From NCBI GenBank assembly GCA_002343685.1, contig DDRS01000033.1, positions 1 through 64,000 on the forward strand: DNA of 64,000 nt, read 5' to 3'. Both the position numbers and the translations under genes were made by a program. This DNA comes from Thiobacillus denitrificans (lineage in GTDB: Bacteria > Pseudomonadota > Gammaproteobacteria > Burkholderiales > Thiobacillaceae). Position 1 is the first letter of the stretch, and every line of letters begins with the position of its first letter. Below the pieces are notes generated by a model that made no database searches, had not been told where the DNA came from, and saw only the letters and a program-made list of their open reading frames with translations. Shown one piece after another: positions 1 through 8,647 of the stretch.

Positions 1-3000
1 GCTGTAGCCGTCCGGGTCGGTGATGCGGGACAGGTTGCTGCCGGGGTCGTATTCCATGCGGGTGGCGTTGCCGGCGGCGTCGATCACCTGGACCTGGCGG
101 TCGGCGTCGTCGTAGACGGCCACGCGAGAATCGACGCGGGCGTTGGCGACGGTGAGGGCCTCACCGATGAGGTTGCCGTTGGCGTCGAAGCTGTAGTCGC
201 GCCAATGGCCCAGCGCATCGGTCGCGCGCTTGACGCGGTCGACACTGTCGTATTCACGCTGGACCACCTGCCAGTCGCCGTCGATGCCGCGCGTCTCGCG
301 GCCCTGGTCGTCGTAGATCAGGGTTTCGCTGTCGGGGGCGTCGTCGACGCCGTCGCCGGTCTTGTCGCCGCTGCGGGCGATGGCGACGGGGTAGAGGCCG
401 TTGGCGTCGTAAGTGGTGGCGACGGCCGGGCCGGCGCCGCCGGCAAAGCTGCCCAGCGCCGCGCCGGCGGTGCTTCTCAGGCGGCGGGTCTGGGTGCGGT
501 TGCCGTTGGCATCATAGGCGTGCTGCGTCCAGCTGACGATATCGCCGTCGGCGGGGCGGGTGTTCGCGGTGGGGATGACGCCGGCCTTGAGCCGAATGTC
601 GTCAGTGGGGTTGCCCTTGGCGTCGTAGCGCACCAGGCTCCAGTTGCCGCGTGCGTCCTGGCTGCGCTGGGGCTGGTTGTAGGCGTTGAAGTCGAAGAAC
701 TGAACGGTGCCGCCGTCGGGGTTGGTGATCTTGGTGACGTTGCCCAGGGTGTCGTATTCATAGTGGGTTTCGTAGCCCATGGGGTCGCGCTTCGACAGGC
801 GCTTGCCGGGGTCGGCGGGGTCGTAGGTGTATTCGCGGATGCCGCCGTTCTCCTCGACGATCTGCATGGGGTTGCCGTCGGCGTCGAAGAAGAAGCGCCG
901 GGTGAGGCCGCGTTCGTTGAGCTGCACGGTCTCGCGGCGGAAGTCGTTGTAGGTGAAGCTCATCTCCTGGCCGAGGTCGGTGCCGCCGGGGCCGATGGCG
1001 CGGTGGCGGAAGGTCTTGCCGTTGGCGTAGTAGAAGAACTGCATGCCGTTGCCGCGTGGCAGGGTGTACTGCTTCATGGCGTGGCCGAGGTTGGCGCCGT
1101 CGGCTGCAGCCGTGTAGTAGCTGTACGTGACGGGCGGATTCTTGACGGCATCGAGCAGCGTGGCCGGGCTCTTGTGCGCGACGAGGTCGTCGTTGGCGTC
1201 GTAGACGTATTCGTGGCTGCGCACGATGGTGCCGCCCGCGTTCTTGAAATCGATATGGGTGATACGGCCGGAGGTATAGGTGAAAGCCAGCTTGCGGCCT
1301 GGGCCGTCGGTCACGTCCTTCAAGGTGTTGTCGGGGTTGTAGGAAAGCGTGAGCGTGTTGCCATTGCGGTCGCGGATGGAAAGCAGCTTGGCCTGCTGGT
1401 TGATCGTGCCCGCGACACCTTCGAAGGTGTACGTGAGGCCGTTCTTCTCGCGGATCTCATAGCCGGCGGCGGTTTTGCTCATGGCAAAGTAATAGGCCTT
1501 GGGCGTGGTGAATGTTGCACCCACGGCGACGCCGCCTGCCGTGCCGGCCACCGTCATGAATTTCTGCGCGCCGGTGCCGTCGATCCAGGTGACGGTGGAA
1601 GTCAGGTTGTCAGCGGCCGAGCCGTCCGGAGCCTTGTCCTCGAATTTGAGCTGATGGTTGAAGCTGTGCGTCCAGCCGAAGCCCAGTACGCCGGTCTTGG
1701 CGTCGCGGCTGTTGTAGGAACGTTCGAACACAAACGGCAGCCCGCCGCGCCCCGGAATGCTCAGGTCGCGCTCGACGTGATACATGTTGCCGGTGACCAT
1801 GTTGACGGGGTCGCCGGAGTAGATATTGAGGGGCGTGACCCCGTAGTTGACGGCGGAGCTGAGAACGGAGGGGATGCTGAAGCTTGAGCCGGCAGTAGCT
1901 GACCAGTTGTATCCCGGATTGTAAAGGTTAAATCCTGGATTGGTGAGTGTGCTGTATGTTGTATTCAAACTGGCTGCGGCCCAAGGTTGATAGCCTACAG
2001 AATAGCCGCCATGGTAGTCACCGCCGATAGTAAAACCGGCTTCCATACTATTGCCATCGGCGGACTGGTATTCACTGAAGTACACCGTGCCGAGCCAGTT
2101 TTGATATTGGATCTTGCTGCGTGGCAGGATGGCTTTTTTGGGTTTCGTGGTTGAACAGACCATTGCCTTGATAGCGTCGCGGTCTGTTATCGAGTAATTG
2201 AAGTTGCTGTCCGAGTTTTGAACCAACTTCAGCAGTTCAGTATCAATTGCAGCTGTGGTAGGAACGCACATATCGGGAGTGAGCGTCAGAATTTCGATGC
2301 CCTTCTCGTGTGCATATTGCACGCCGCGTACGGTGCTCACCGCATCCAGCTTGGCATTTTCCTGCCAGAGGTAGGATTCGTAGGCTGAGCCTGTATAACC
2401 ATTCAGCAGGAACGTTTTCCAGACCATCTTGCCCGTGGTTAAGTCGACGCCGCGATCTTGTCCCCCTGGGACATCGACAAGGAAATTCCGCTGGGGCGTC
2501 GACACTCCAAATGGCAGATCGAGCAAAGTCTGAGCTTGGTTATTGGCTGAAGTCAGGCCGATATGGTTGCCGCTCCAGCCCGAGCCGCCATCCATTTCCC
2601 CGTTGCGCTTGTAAGCATCGGAGAGGTAACGCATGTATTTAAGTCCGGCGATGTGAAGAAATTCGCCAAGGGTTTCGTCGAGATTGGTCTTGGGGTCCGC
2701 CGTCGTGCGAACAGACTCCAGGAGTTTGGCTGCACGTTCCTTCAGCAACCTATCGGATGTTTGAAAGGCAAAAACCTGTGGGACCACATAATCGTTAGTT
2801 TTAATTTTGTTGGAAAAAACAGCCTTGTTTATTTCGGTGGTATCACGCATAAGCCTCAAAGTCAGGCTGGTTGTTCGGATACTCGTTCCAATGGAGCAGG
2901 TCCATAGTTGCTTCATGCACAAGTTGGAACCGCAGAGAGTTTGTTTCCACTGGTAGGAACTACAAATCGGGTAAGAATCACCGGCATTAATAGAACTGCC

Positions 3001-4809
3001 TGTGGCAACGACTACACCGTTTACTTTAACTTGAGGATTGGCTTTTAAGACACCTGAAAAGACTGAGCAATCGAAGCACTGGAATGAGCCGCCACTATAT
3101 GGATTGAATGGATTCCCACCAAACGTATCCACATGCAAAAAACTGATCCTGCTCAGGGCATCCTTAGGCATTGAAATAACAACCGGTGTTGTGATGCCAC
3201 CCGCAGTAATTTGGAGCTTATACCTGTGGTTATCAGGAACGGTATCTGTTTCAGCTGTATAGCCTGTCCCCCAGGAACTAAACTGCCGGACCTTGTACGG
3301 CAGAGATGCGGGCAGAATGTCGAATTTTCTAGCTACCTGTTTCCCGATATATCCCACGTCCTGGATGGTGTTGTTGCTGCCGTTGGCTGCAGGCAGGGAT
3401 TTGACGTAGGCTTCGACCTGGCGCTGATATTTCTCGTGCGGCAGGCTGTCGGGGCCGTCGGTTCGTTGTGCCATATAACTGTCGTAGTCGAAATCGACAT
3501 TGACGGCGATGCCGTTCTGGTAGGTTTTTTCCTTGAAACTGGGGTCCAGGGGAATCCAGCGGTGGCCGGTTTTGTCCACGCCGGTTCCACGGTAGTTTCC
3601 ATACGGTACGCAAGCCTCGACCCAGACGTGATTGAAGTAGAGAGTCTGGGCTGTGGTGCCGGTGGGTATCTTGCCTTGCGTAAGAATCGACTGAGTTGCA
3701 ACGAACGTCTTGGCGCCAATCCACCGTAGCAAACGCGGATCACCGTTGTCGAATTGGATCGAGCCCAATACATAGCGCGCAGGAATATTGGAGGCACGCA
3801 ACAGTGCGATCAGCAGGGAAGCTTGGTCGGTTGAGTTGCCGGCTTTGCTGACGAGCGTGCCCTGGGCGCCTTTGAGCGAGCCATAGTAGGGCTCGAAGGC
3901 AATCTCATTCGCGACATACTGGAAAATTTTGACCGGCGAATAACCCAGTTTTTCGGCCAAGGCGCGGATTTCGGGGTTCAATTGGACTTCTTCGTTCTCG
4001 CCCAGATCCTTCTGTGGATCATACGAACACACTTGCGCTTCAGCGGGTGTGGGGTCGGGCGCCATAGCGAGCATGGTGTTTCCCAAGAAGGCATACATGT
4101 TCTGGCGCGTGCGCTGCTGATACGCAACATACGCCGGCTCGGATGCCGGCTTGTAATCCTCGGGACGTTCCTTGGTCGGGGTGTCGTGCCTGAAGGTGGG
4201 TTCGGGACTCAGCTGTTCGAACGCCTTGCCTTGCCGATTGCGCCCGCCTACGGTATTGAGTACGTTCAGTGCATTGGCGACGGCCTGGTTGCGTGATGCT
4301 GCATTATTTGCCTGCAGCACGGCTTGCATCGATTGAATGATCTGGTCGAAGCGCGAGCCTACCGAGGGTTGTTGCACCAGTTGAACAGGGCTGGTTTGCA
4401 GGGCCTTGAGTTGTTGCTTGCTGAGCTTGAGTTTTTTTCCGTCTGGACCAATAAGCGATGCTGGTTTGGCATCGAGCGTTTGAGGCACGGATTTCTGGTC
4501 GTATTTGCTTGCAGCTTCGTCCCTTAGCACGCCGATCTCGTTGAGCTTGGCTTCCAGTTGCGGACGCAGGCTGGACCATTGCTGTCCATCCTTGTCGAGC
4601 TTGATGCGCAGCGCCAGTGCAGCGGCTTCGTCGATCTGATAGCGGATCATGCCCGGCAGTGGATCGACCGGGCCGGGGTTCATCAGCTTGCCGATGTACT
4701 GGATGACTTCATCGGATAAAGGGGCAGGGTCCACATGCTCAGCCCGGGCCACGCAGGGAACAAGGGCAAGACACAGGCTCGCCATCGACAAAACTGAATG
4801 TAAACGCAT
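1..4809 (-). CDS. RHS/YD-repeat protein with N-terminal transglutaminase-like domain (3' end outside window)
   Basis: This reading frame is open for 1603 codons from the ATG at 4809 to the left window edge, so the C-terminus is missing. A GAGG ribosome site stands about 10 bases upstream. Residues 1-23 form a signal peptide ending VARA. Residues about 290-430 match a transglutaminase-like core: GNSTDQAS, then ALLRASNIPARYV, then NHVWVEA (His394) and WIPLDPSFK (Asp422). The position that is normally the catalytic Cys is Ser326. From about residue 1000 (DPVNMVTGN, then a PGRGGLPFVFERSYNSR stretch) the protein becomes a classic DUF6531/RHS shell with YD repeats such as YEYDTLGNVTKITNPDGG. RHS proteins form large exported beta-cocoons, often carrying a variable C-terminal toxin; that end cannot be seen here. 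It is the last visible gene of a six-gene minus-strand cluster. Confidence 0.9.
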   Translation of the reverse strand, partial: MRLHSVLSMASLCLALVPCVARAEHVDPAPLSDEVIQYIGKLMNPGPVDPLPGMIRYQIDEAAALALRIKLDKDGQQWSSLRPQLEAKLNEIGVLRDEAASKYDQKSVPQTLDAKPASLIGPDGKKLKLSKQQLKALQTSPVQLVQQPSVGSRFDQIIQSMQAVLQANNAASRNQAVANALNVLNTVGGRNRQGKAFEQLSPEPTFRHDTPTKERPEDYKPASEPAYVAYQQRTRQNMYAFLGNTMLAMAPDPTPAEAQVCSYDPQKDLGENEEVQLNPEIRALAEKLGYSPVKIFQYVANEIAFEPYYGSLKGAQGTLVSKAGNSTDQASLLIALLRASNIPARYVLGSIQFDNGDPRLLRWIGAKTFVATQSILTQGKIPTGTTAQTLYFNHVWVEACVPYGNYRGTGVDKTGHRWIPLDPSFKEKTYQNGIAVNVDFDYDSYMAQRTDGPDSLPHEKYQRQVEAYVKSLPAANGSNNTIQDVGYIGKQVARKFDILPASLPYKVRQFSSWGTGYTAETDTVPDNHRYKLQITAGGITTPVVISMPKDALSRISFLHVDTFGGNPFNPYSGGSFQCFDCSVFSGVLKANPQVKVNGVVVATGSSINAGDSYPICSSYQWKQTLCGSNLCMKQLWTCSIGTSIRTTSLTLRLMRDTTEINKAVFSNKIKTNDYVVPQVFAFQTSDRLLKERAAKLLESVRTTADPKTNLDETLGEFLHIAGLKYMRYLSDAYKRNGEMDGGSGWSGNHIGLTSANNQAQTLLDLPFGVSTPQRNFLVDVPGGQDRGVDLTTGKMVWKTFLLNGYTGSAYESYLWQENAKLDAVSTVRGVQYAHEKGIEILTLTPDMCVPTTAAIDTELLKLVQNSDSNFNYSITDRDAIKAMVCSTTKPKKAILPRSKIQYQNWLGTVYFSEYQSADGNSMEAGFTIGGDYHGGYSVGYQPWAAASLNTTYSTLTNPGFNLYNPGYNWSATAGSSFSIPSVLSSAVNYGVTPLNIYSGDPVNMVTGNMYHVERDLSIPGRGGLPFVFERSYNSRDAKTGVLGFGWTHSFNHQLKFEDKAPDGSAADNLTSTVTWIDGTGAQKFMTVAGTAGGVAVGATFTTPKAYYFAMSKTAAGYEIREKNGLTYTFEGVAGTINQQAKLLSIRDRNGNTLTLSYNPDNTLKDVTDGPGRKLAFTYTSGRITHIDFKNAGGTIVRSHEYVYDANDDLVAHKSPATLLDAVKNPPVTYSYYTAAADGANLGHAMKQYTLPRGNGMQFFYYANGKTFRHRAIGPGGTDLGQEMSFTYNDFRRETVQLNERGLTRRFFFDADGNPMQIVEENGGIREYTYDPADPGKRLSKRDPMGYETHYEYDTLGNVTKITNPDGGTVQFFDFNAYNQPQRSQDARGNWSLVRYDAKGNPTDDIRLKAGVIPTANTRPADGDIVSWTQHAYDANGNRTQTRRLRSTAGAALGSFAGGAGPAVATTYDANGLYPVAIARSGDKTGDGVDDAPDSETLIYDDQGRETRGIDGDWQVVQREYDSVDRVKRATDALGHWRDYSFDANGNLIGEALTVANARVDSRVAVYDDADRQVQVIDAAGNATRMEYDPGSNLSRITDPDGYS

Positions 4810-4892
4810 TGCAATCATCCTCACTGATTTGCTCAGGCCACCTGACTGGCGTGGCCTACCCCTTATGTTTTTTCGTGCTGTTTTCTGATGCC

Positions 4893-5243
4893 TTACTCGG
4901 GCATTCTTTTGGGCACGTTGAATTTCTTGTTGGCTGGCTTGTCTGTCCCGGGTGTGTCCGGGCCGGTATTCGTTTCTCTGGGCGTATTGACGGTTGCTTT
5001 ATCCGTAGGCCCTTCCATGTTGAAGGTTTCATGTGGACGAACCACCCTGATGGCGGCGGGTGTTTCCGGCTTATCCTTGCCGGATTGGACCTGCAAGGAA
5101 ATACCGCTGGTCGCTGGATTGTTCAGTTCATGGCCCGCGGCTGTGCAGTCCAGGGTCAAGGTGCCCACTTTATGGCTGGTGCAGGCGGCCCAGGAGACGG
5201 CGGGCGCAAGCAGTAGTGACATCAGGAAAATTCGATTCAACAT
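4893..5243 (-). CDS. Small secreted protein of unknown function
   Basis: The product is 116 residues. It begins with a clear signal peptide (hydrophobic residues 5-18, cleavage likely after SWA) and has two cysteines in the mature part (CTSHKVGTLTLDC) that could pair. The second half is Pro/Thr/Asp/Lys rich and looks disordered. It sits 12 bases after the Ig-repeat gene and 83 bases before the RHS gene on the same strand, which suggests a periplasmic or secreted accessory of that cluster. I do not recognise the family. Confidence 0.7.
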   Translation of the reverse strand: MLNRIFLMSLLLAPAVSWAACTSHKVGTLTLDCTAAGHELNNPATSGISLQVQSGKDKPETPAAIRVVRPHETFNMEGPTDKATVNTPRETNTGPDTPGTDKPANKKFNVPKRMPE

Positions 5244-5255
5244 GGCATCTGTTCC

Positions 5256-6797
5256 TTAATGCTGTACGCCGATTAGCCGGCCCAGCTCGTCATAGGTGAA
5301 GGTGGCGGGCGACAAAGAGGGAGAGACCGTGACGTTGACTGCGTTCGAGGTGGTAACGGCGGACCGGTTGTCGTAGACCTTCGCTGTATAGGTGTAGCTG
5401 CCCGCGGGCGTGCCAGGTACGGTATAGGTGTAGGGTGATACTGTGCGGGTGTTGATAAGCTGTGTCCCCGAATAGAATTCCACTTTCGTGATCGTTCCGT
5501 CCACGTCGCCGGGCGTGGCTGTCAGCAGGATGTCCGCCGGCGCGTTGTATCCGCCATATGTGCTTGAGGCGGTCAAACCTATGGTGGGGGGCTGATTGAC
5601 CACTACGGTGACGGCGTTGGACGTCACCACGGCGCCCAGCGCATCGTAGGCCTTGGCTGTGTAGGCGTAGGTGCCCCATGTGACGTTATTCAAGGGCCAG
5701 CTGTAAGGAGAGGAGGTGTCCTCGCCGAGCAGGGTTGTTCCCTGATAGAACTCGACCTTGCTGAGATTGCCGTCCGCATCGGTTGCATTGGCCTGCAAAT
5801 TGAATGACGCAGGCGCGCTGATCACGGTATTGTTTGCCGGATTGGTGATGCTCACCGTCGGTGGGGTATTGACGACGATTGGAATGGTCGGGCTGTCCGT
5901 GTAGACGCCGAGGTTGTCATACGCACGCGCCCGGAAGGTGTAGCTGCCCGCCGCAACCCCACCCAGGCCGAATGTATAAGGCGCCGTGGGCATGATATTC
6001 AGCAGGTTGTTATTGATATAGAACTCGACACGGTTGATGCTGCCGTCGGGGTCGGATGCAGTGGCGGTGATGGGAATGGTTGCCGGGGGCAAGTACGAGG
6101 CTCCTGAAAGGGGGCTGGTCAGACTCGTTGCCGGTGCGGCATTCCCTGCGGCCGCGGCGTAAATGTTGACGGTCGAGGGCGCAGAGGTGGTTGAGATACC
6201 CAGGTTGTCGTAGGCACGCGCGATGATCGAGTACGTGCCTGGATTGGAGAAACCGATATTGCTTGTGAGCACGCCGCCGGACACCGATCCAAGGTAGCCG
6301 CCATTGATGAACAGTTCGATGCGGTTGACGGACGCATTGTCTGTAGCGTTGATCAATAAAGGCACCGTGACCGGGCCTGCGTTGAGGCTATAGGCCGAGC
6401 CGCTGGAGGGCAGCGCCACGCCGACAGCGGGCGCTGTGTTTCCCGCTACAGGGCTGTAAACCGTGACGGTCGCCGCATTGGAAATCGCTGTTTCTCCCTG
6501 GCTGTCTGTCGCCTTGGCGCTGAAGGTGTAGGTTCCTGCGCCTACGCCATTCAAGGTTGCGCCGAAGGGTGCGGTCGTGACCGTACCGAGAAGAGAACCG
6601 CCCAGGAAATACTCGACCTTGGTGATCGTGCCGCCATCCGGATCCGATGCGCTGACTACCAGCGGGATTGCAGCGGGTGCGCTGAAGGCCGCTGCCTGGG
6701 GCGGGTAATTGAGCGTGATGGCCGGGGGGGTGGCGAATGCAGCCAGCGAATTGGCAAGCAAGCCAACCGACAAGAGATAACGTGCATAAAGTGTCAC
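5256..6797 (-). CDS. Secreted protein with five Ig-like (Big_7-type) repeats and a terminal YD repeat
   Basis: The 513-residue product has an N-terminal signal peptide (about residues 1-22, SLAAFA). Five repeats of roughly 90 residues follow, each carrying SDPDGxIxKVEFYxGxxLLG, then APY, then a YTxxAKAYDNxG motif. This is the pattern of bacterial Ig-like domains found in adhesins and carbohydrate-active surface proteins. The last 16 residues (TFTYDELGRLIGVQH) are a single RHS/YD repeat unit, odd for an Ig protein. The gene lies 13 bases after a lipoprotein gene and 12 before the small secreted gene, so it is almost certainly co-transcribed with them. A surface or extracellular scaffold role is inferred; no catalytic domain is visible. 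Confidence 0.85.
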   Translation of the reverse strand: MTLYARYLLSVGLLANSLAAFATPPAITLNYPPQAAAFSAPAAIPLVVSASDPDGGTITKVEYFLGGSLLGTVTTAPFGATLNGVGAGTYTFSAKATDSQGETAISNAATVTVYSPVAGNTAPAVGVALPSSGSAYSLNAGPVTVPLLINATDNASVNRIELFINGGYLGSVSGGVLTSNIGFSNPGTYSIIARAYDNLGISTTSAPSTVNIYAAAAGNAAPATSLTSPLSGASYLPPATIPITATASDPDGSINRVEFYINNNLLNIMPTAPYTFGLGGVAAGSYTFRARAYDNLGVYTDSPTIPIVVNTPPTVSITNPANNTVISAPASFNLQANATDADGNLSKVEFYQGTTLLGEDTSSPYSWPLNNVTWGTYAYTAKAYDALGAVVTSNAVTVVVNQPPTIGLTASSTYGGYNAPADILLTATPGDVDGTITKVEFYSGTQLINTRTVSPYTYTVPGTPAGSYTYTAKVYDNRSAVTTSNAVNVTVSPSLSPATFTYDELGRLIGVQH

Positions 6798-6810
6798 TAT
6801 GTTCTCCGCA

Positions 6811-7689
6811 TCAATGCTGGGTGATGGTCGCGGTTACGCCGCTCACCGGGACGCCCAGTTGGTCGTAGGCCTTGAGATGGGTCTGGCTCAAATCCGTCAG
6901 CCCGCCGGCCACGTAAAATTTGAAATCCTTGATCTGCGTAGTGGTAAAGCCAGTGCTGGGCGTGATGAAAACCTTCAGATTGCTACCGTCGTCGCTCCAC
7001 GTGACGTTCTTGAGGTCGCCGCGCGGGTTGACTACGTAGGCAGCACCTACGCTCGGGGTATGGCTGAATTCGATTTGGACGGCGTGCGGGATGGTGTCGC
7101 CAGCGAACTCGACTACATACTGAGTGGCACGTTCGAAGTCCTTCGGGGCTCGTAACTGGGGACTAGCGCCATCAACTGAGAAAATATTTCCAACATAATT
7201 GATATTGAAGGGATTTCTTTGGCTCGATCCTGTGAGGACTTCAACGCTGCTAGGTGTGATGATTGCACCCAAAGTATCGGTAATTGATACGGTTGCGATA
7301 CCTGGAGCAATACCTGTCGGCAAGTCCACCAACATAAAGGTTTGCCACCAGTCTGGATCGCCATTGGTTATGAACTGTTCGATAGGGAAACCTACGCTTG
7401 TCGGGTTATCGGTTCGTTGCCGCACGATCGCGTTCGACACGGGATCCGGATATAGATTAAGAATGGACCTGACTCGGGGATCAAGCGGTGGATAAACGAC
7501 AGCAGAGCCTGTGGCCGGTGTAATTGTCACTGTGACATTCGCGCGTTTCAGGGCACTTTGTCGTCCAATTGCGAGTGCAATTGTTTCTCCAGGACGGGCC
7601 GCGGTTGTAAAGGTGTTCACCCCCGTGCAAGCACTCAGCGCCGCGGATATCAGCATGAGTAAAGCGAAATATCTTGTGCTCTTTTCCAT
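6811..7689 (-). CDS. Lipoprotein, paralogue of the preceding cluster gene
   Basis: The 292-residue product starts with a lipoprotein signal peptide ending in the lipobox LSAC (Cys21), so it is predicted to be lipid-anchored. After the anchor, the shared block ARPGETIALA...VTITPATG...DPRVRSILNLYPDPVSN is closely similar to the gene just upstream, as are the later ATQYVVEFAGDTIPHAVQ block and the C-terminal SDDGSNLKVFITPS/FKFYVAGG blocks. The two genes are a tandem duplication separated by 9 bases. The fold looks all-beta. I do not recognise the family. Purine-rich GGGGCGAGA precedes the ATG. Confidence 0.75.
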   Translation of the reverse strand: MEKSTRYFALLMLISAALSACTGVNTFTTAARPGETIALAIGRQSALKRANVTVTITPATGSAVVYPPLDPRVRSILNLYPDPVSNAIVRQRTDNPTSVGFPIEQFITNGDPDWWQTFMLVDLPTGIAPGIATVSITDTLGAIITPSSVEVLTGSSQRNPFNINYVGNIFSVDGASPQLRAPKDFERATQYVVEFAGDTIPHAVQIEFSHTPSVGAAYVVNPRGDLKNVTWSDDGSNLKVFITPSTGFTTTQIKDFKFYVAGGLTDLSQTHLKAYDQLGVPVSGVTATITQH

Positions 7690-7698
7690 TCTCGCCCC

Positions 7699-8619
7699 TT
7701 AATTATTGATGTACTGAAGGCTTGCGGAAAATCCTGTCAGAGCGTTTCCTGAGATGTCGTACGCTTTAATGGTGTTCAGTGCGAGGGTCGTCACAGCCCC
7801 GGTTACATAGAAATCGAAGTCTGCGAGAAGTGTCGAGGACACGCCATTGACCGGGGAGCGGAGCACCTTGATCGATGACCCGGTATCAGCCCAGGTAAGG
7901 TTCATGATGTCGCCCCGACCTTGGGTTACCCATGAACCTCCGGTGGTCGCCAAGGTGCGCGTAAACTCTGCTTGTATGGAATGGGGTATGACGCCTGTCG
8001 GCCCACTAAAATGAACCACGTAATGGGGCGCTCGCTCTATAGATCGGATGGGCCCTGGCACCCCAGTGTTGTCGCCCAGTTCGAGTTGATTTTGTGCACC
8101 AGCCGGTAGGGGGAGCACCTCCACCAATGCGGGCTGCTGCATGACGTTTACACCGCCAGCCATGAACGCAATGCTTGCCTCACCTGGTGCTAGCGTCGTA
8201 GGCAAATCCAGTAAAACCATGGTGTCTGACCAGTCGTTTTGATTGCCCGCCATCGGCCGCACAAACCAGGACCCGAATTCAGCGCCCAAAGTGTTGTACC
8301 CGCCTGCATAGTTCGATAGGCCTGCATTGGGGTATGAAACGCCCGATCTGTCGGATACCACCAGTTTCGAAACCGGGTCCGGATATAGTTGGAAAAGAGC
8401 CCGTACGCGTGGGTCTCCCGGGTTATAAGTGACCACTTCCCCGCTGGCAGGCGTGATGACAACTGTCAAATCGTTTCGGGTCAATTGCTGTTTCCAGCCT
8501 GCAGCCAAAGCGATCGTTTCCCCGGGCCTGGCTGAAGCAGAAAAAGTGCGTACTCCAGTACAACCAGCCACTAATAATGACAACGTAACCAAGCAAGCCA
8601 AATATTGTTTTGTGTTCAT
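7699..8619 (-). CDS. Lipoprotein of the same unnamed family (first copy)
   Basis: The product is 306 residues with a signal peptide and the lipobox VAGC (Cys20). It shares the ARPGETIALAAGWKQQL, VVITPASG, DPRVRALFQLYPDPVSK, APHYVVHFSGPTGVIPHSIQ and TGSSIKVLRSPVNG...DFDFYVTGA blocks with the next gene, so both copies keep the same architecture along their whole length. A strong GGGGGGAGC ribosome site precedes the ATG, and the gene follows the toroid-protein gene after 28 bases. Function is unknown. The context suggests an outer-membrane or surface partner of the RHS protein. Confidence 0.75.
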   Translation of the reverse strand: MNTKQYLACLVTLSLLVAGCTGVRTFSASARPGETIALAAGWKQQLTRNDLTVVITPASGEVVTYNPGDPRVRALFQLYPDPVSKLVVSDRSGVSYPNAGLSNYAGGYNTLGAEFGSWFVRPMAGNQNDWSDTMVLLDLPTTLAPGEASIAFMAGGVNVMQQPALVEVLPLPAGAQNQLELGDNTGVPGPIRSIERAPHYVVHFSGPTGVIPHSIQAEFTRTLATTGGSWVTQGRGDIMNLTWADTGSSIKVLRSPVNGVSSTLLADFDFYVTGAVTTLALNTIKAYDISGNALTGFSASLQYINN

Positions 8620-8647
8620 GCTCCCCCCTTAATCTTGTGATTCGTGC

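Noticed and set aside
205..1887. Long plus-strand ORF (560 codons) in the RHS region
   Set aside because: It is the antisense shadow of the RHS repeats; its Val/Ala/Gly-rich translation has no domain, and the minus frame carries clear YD repeats.
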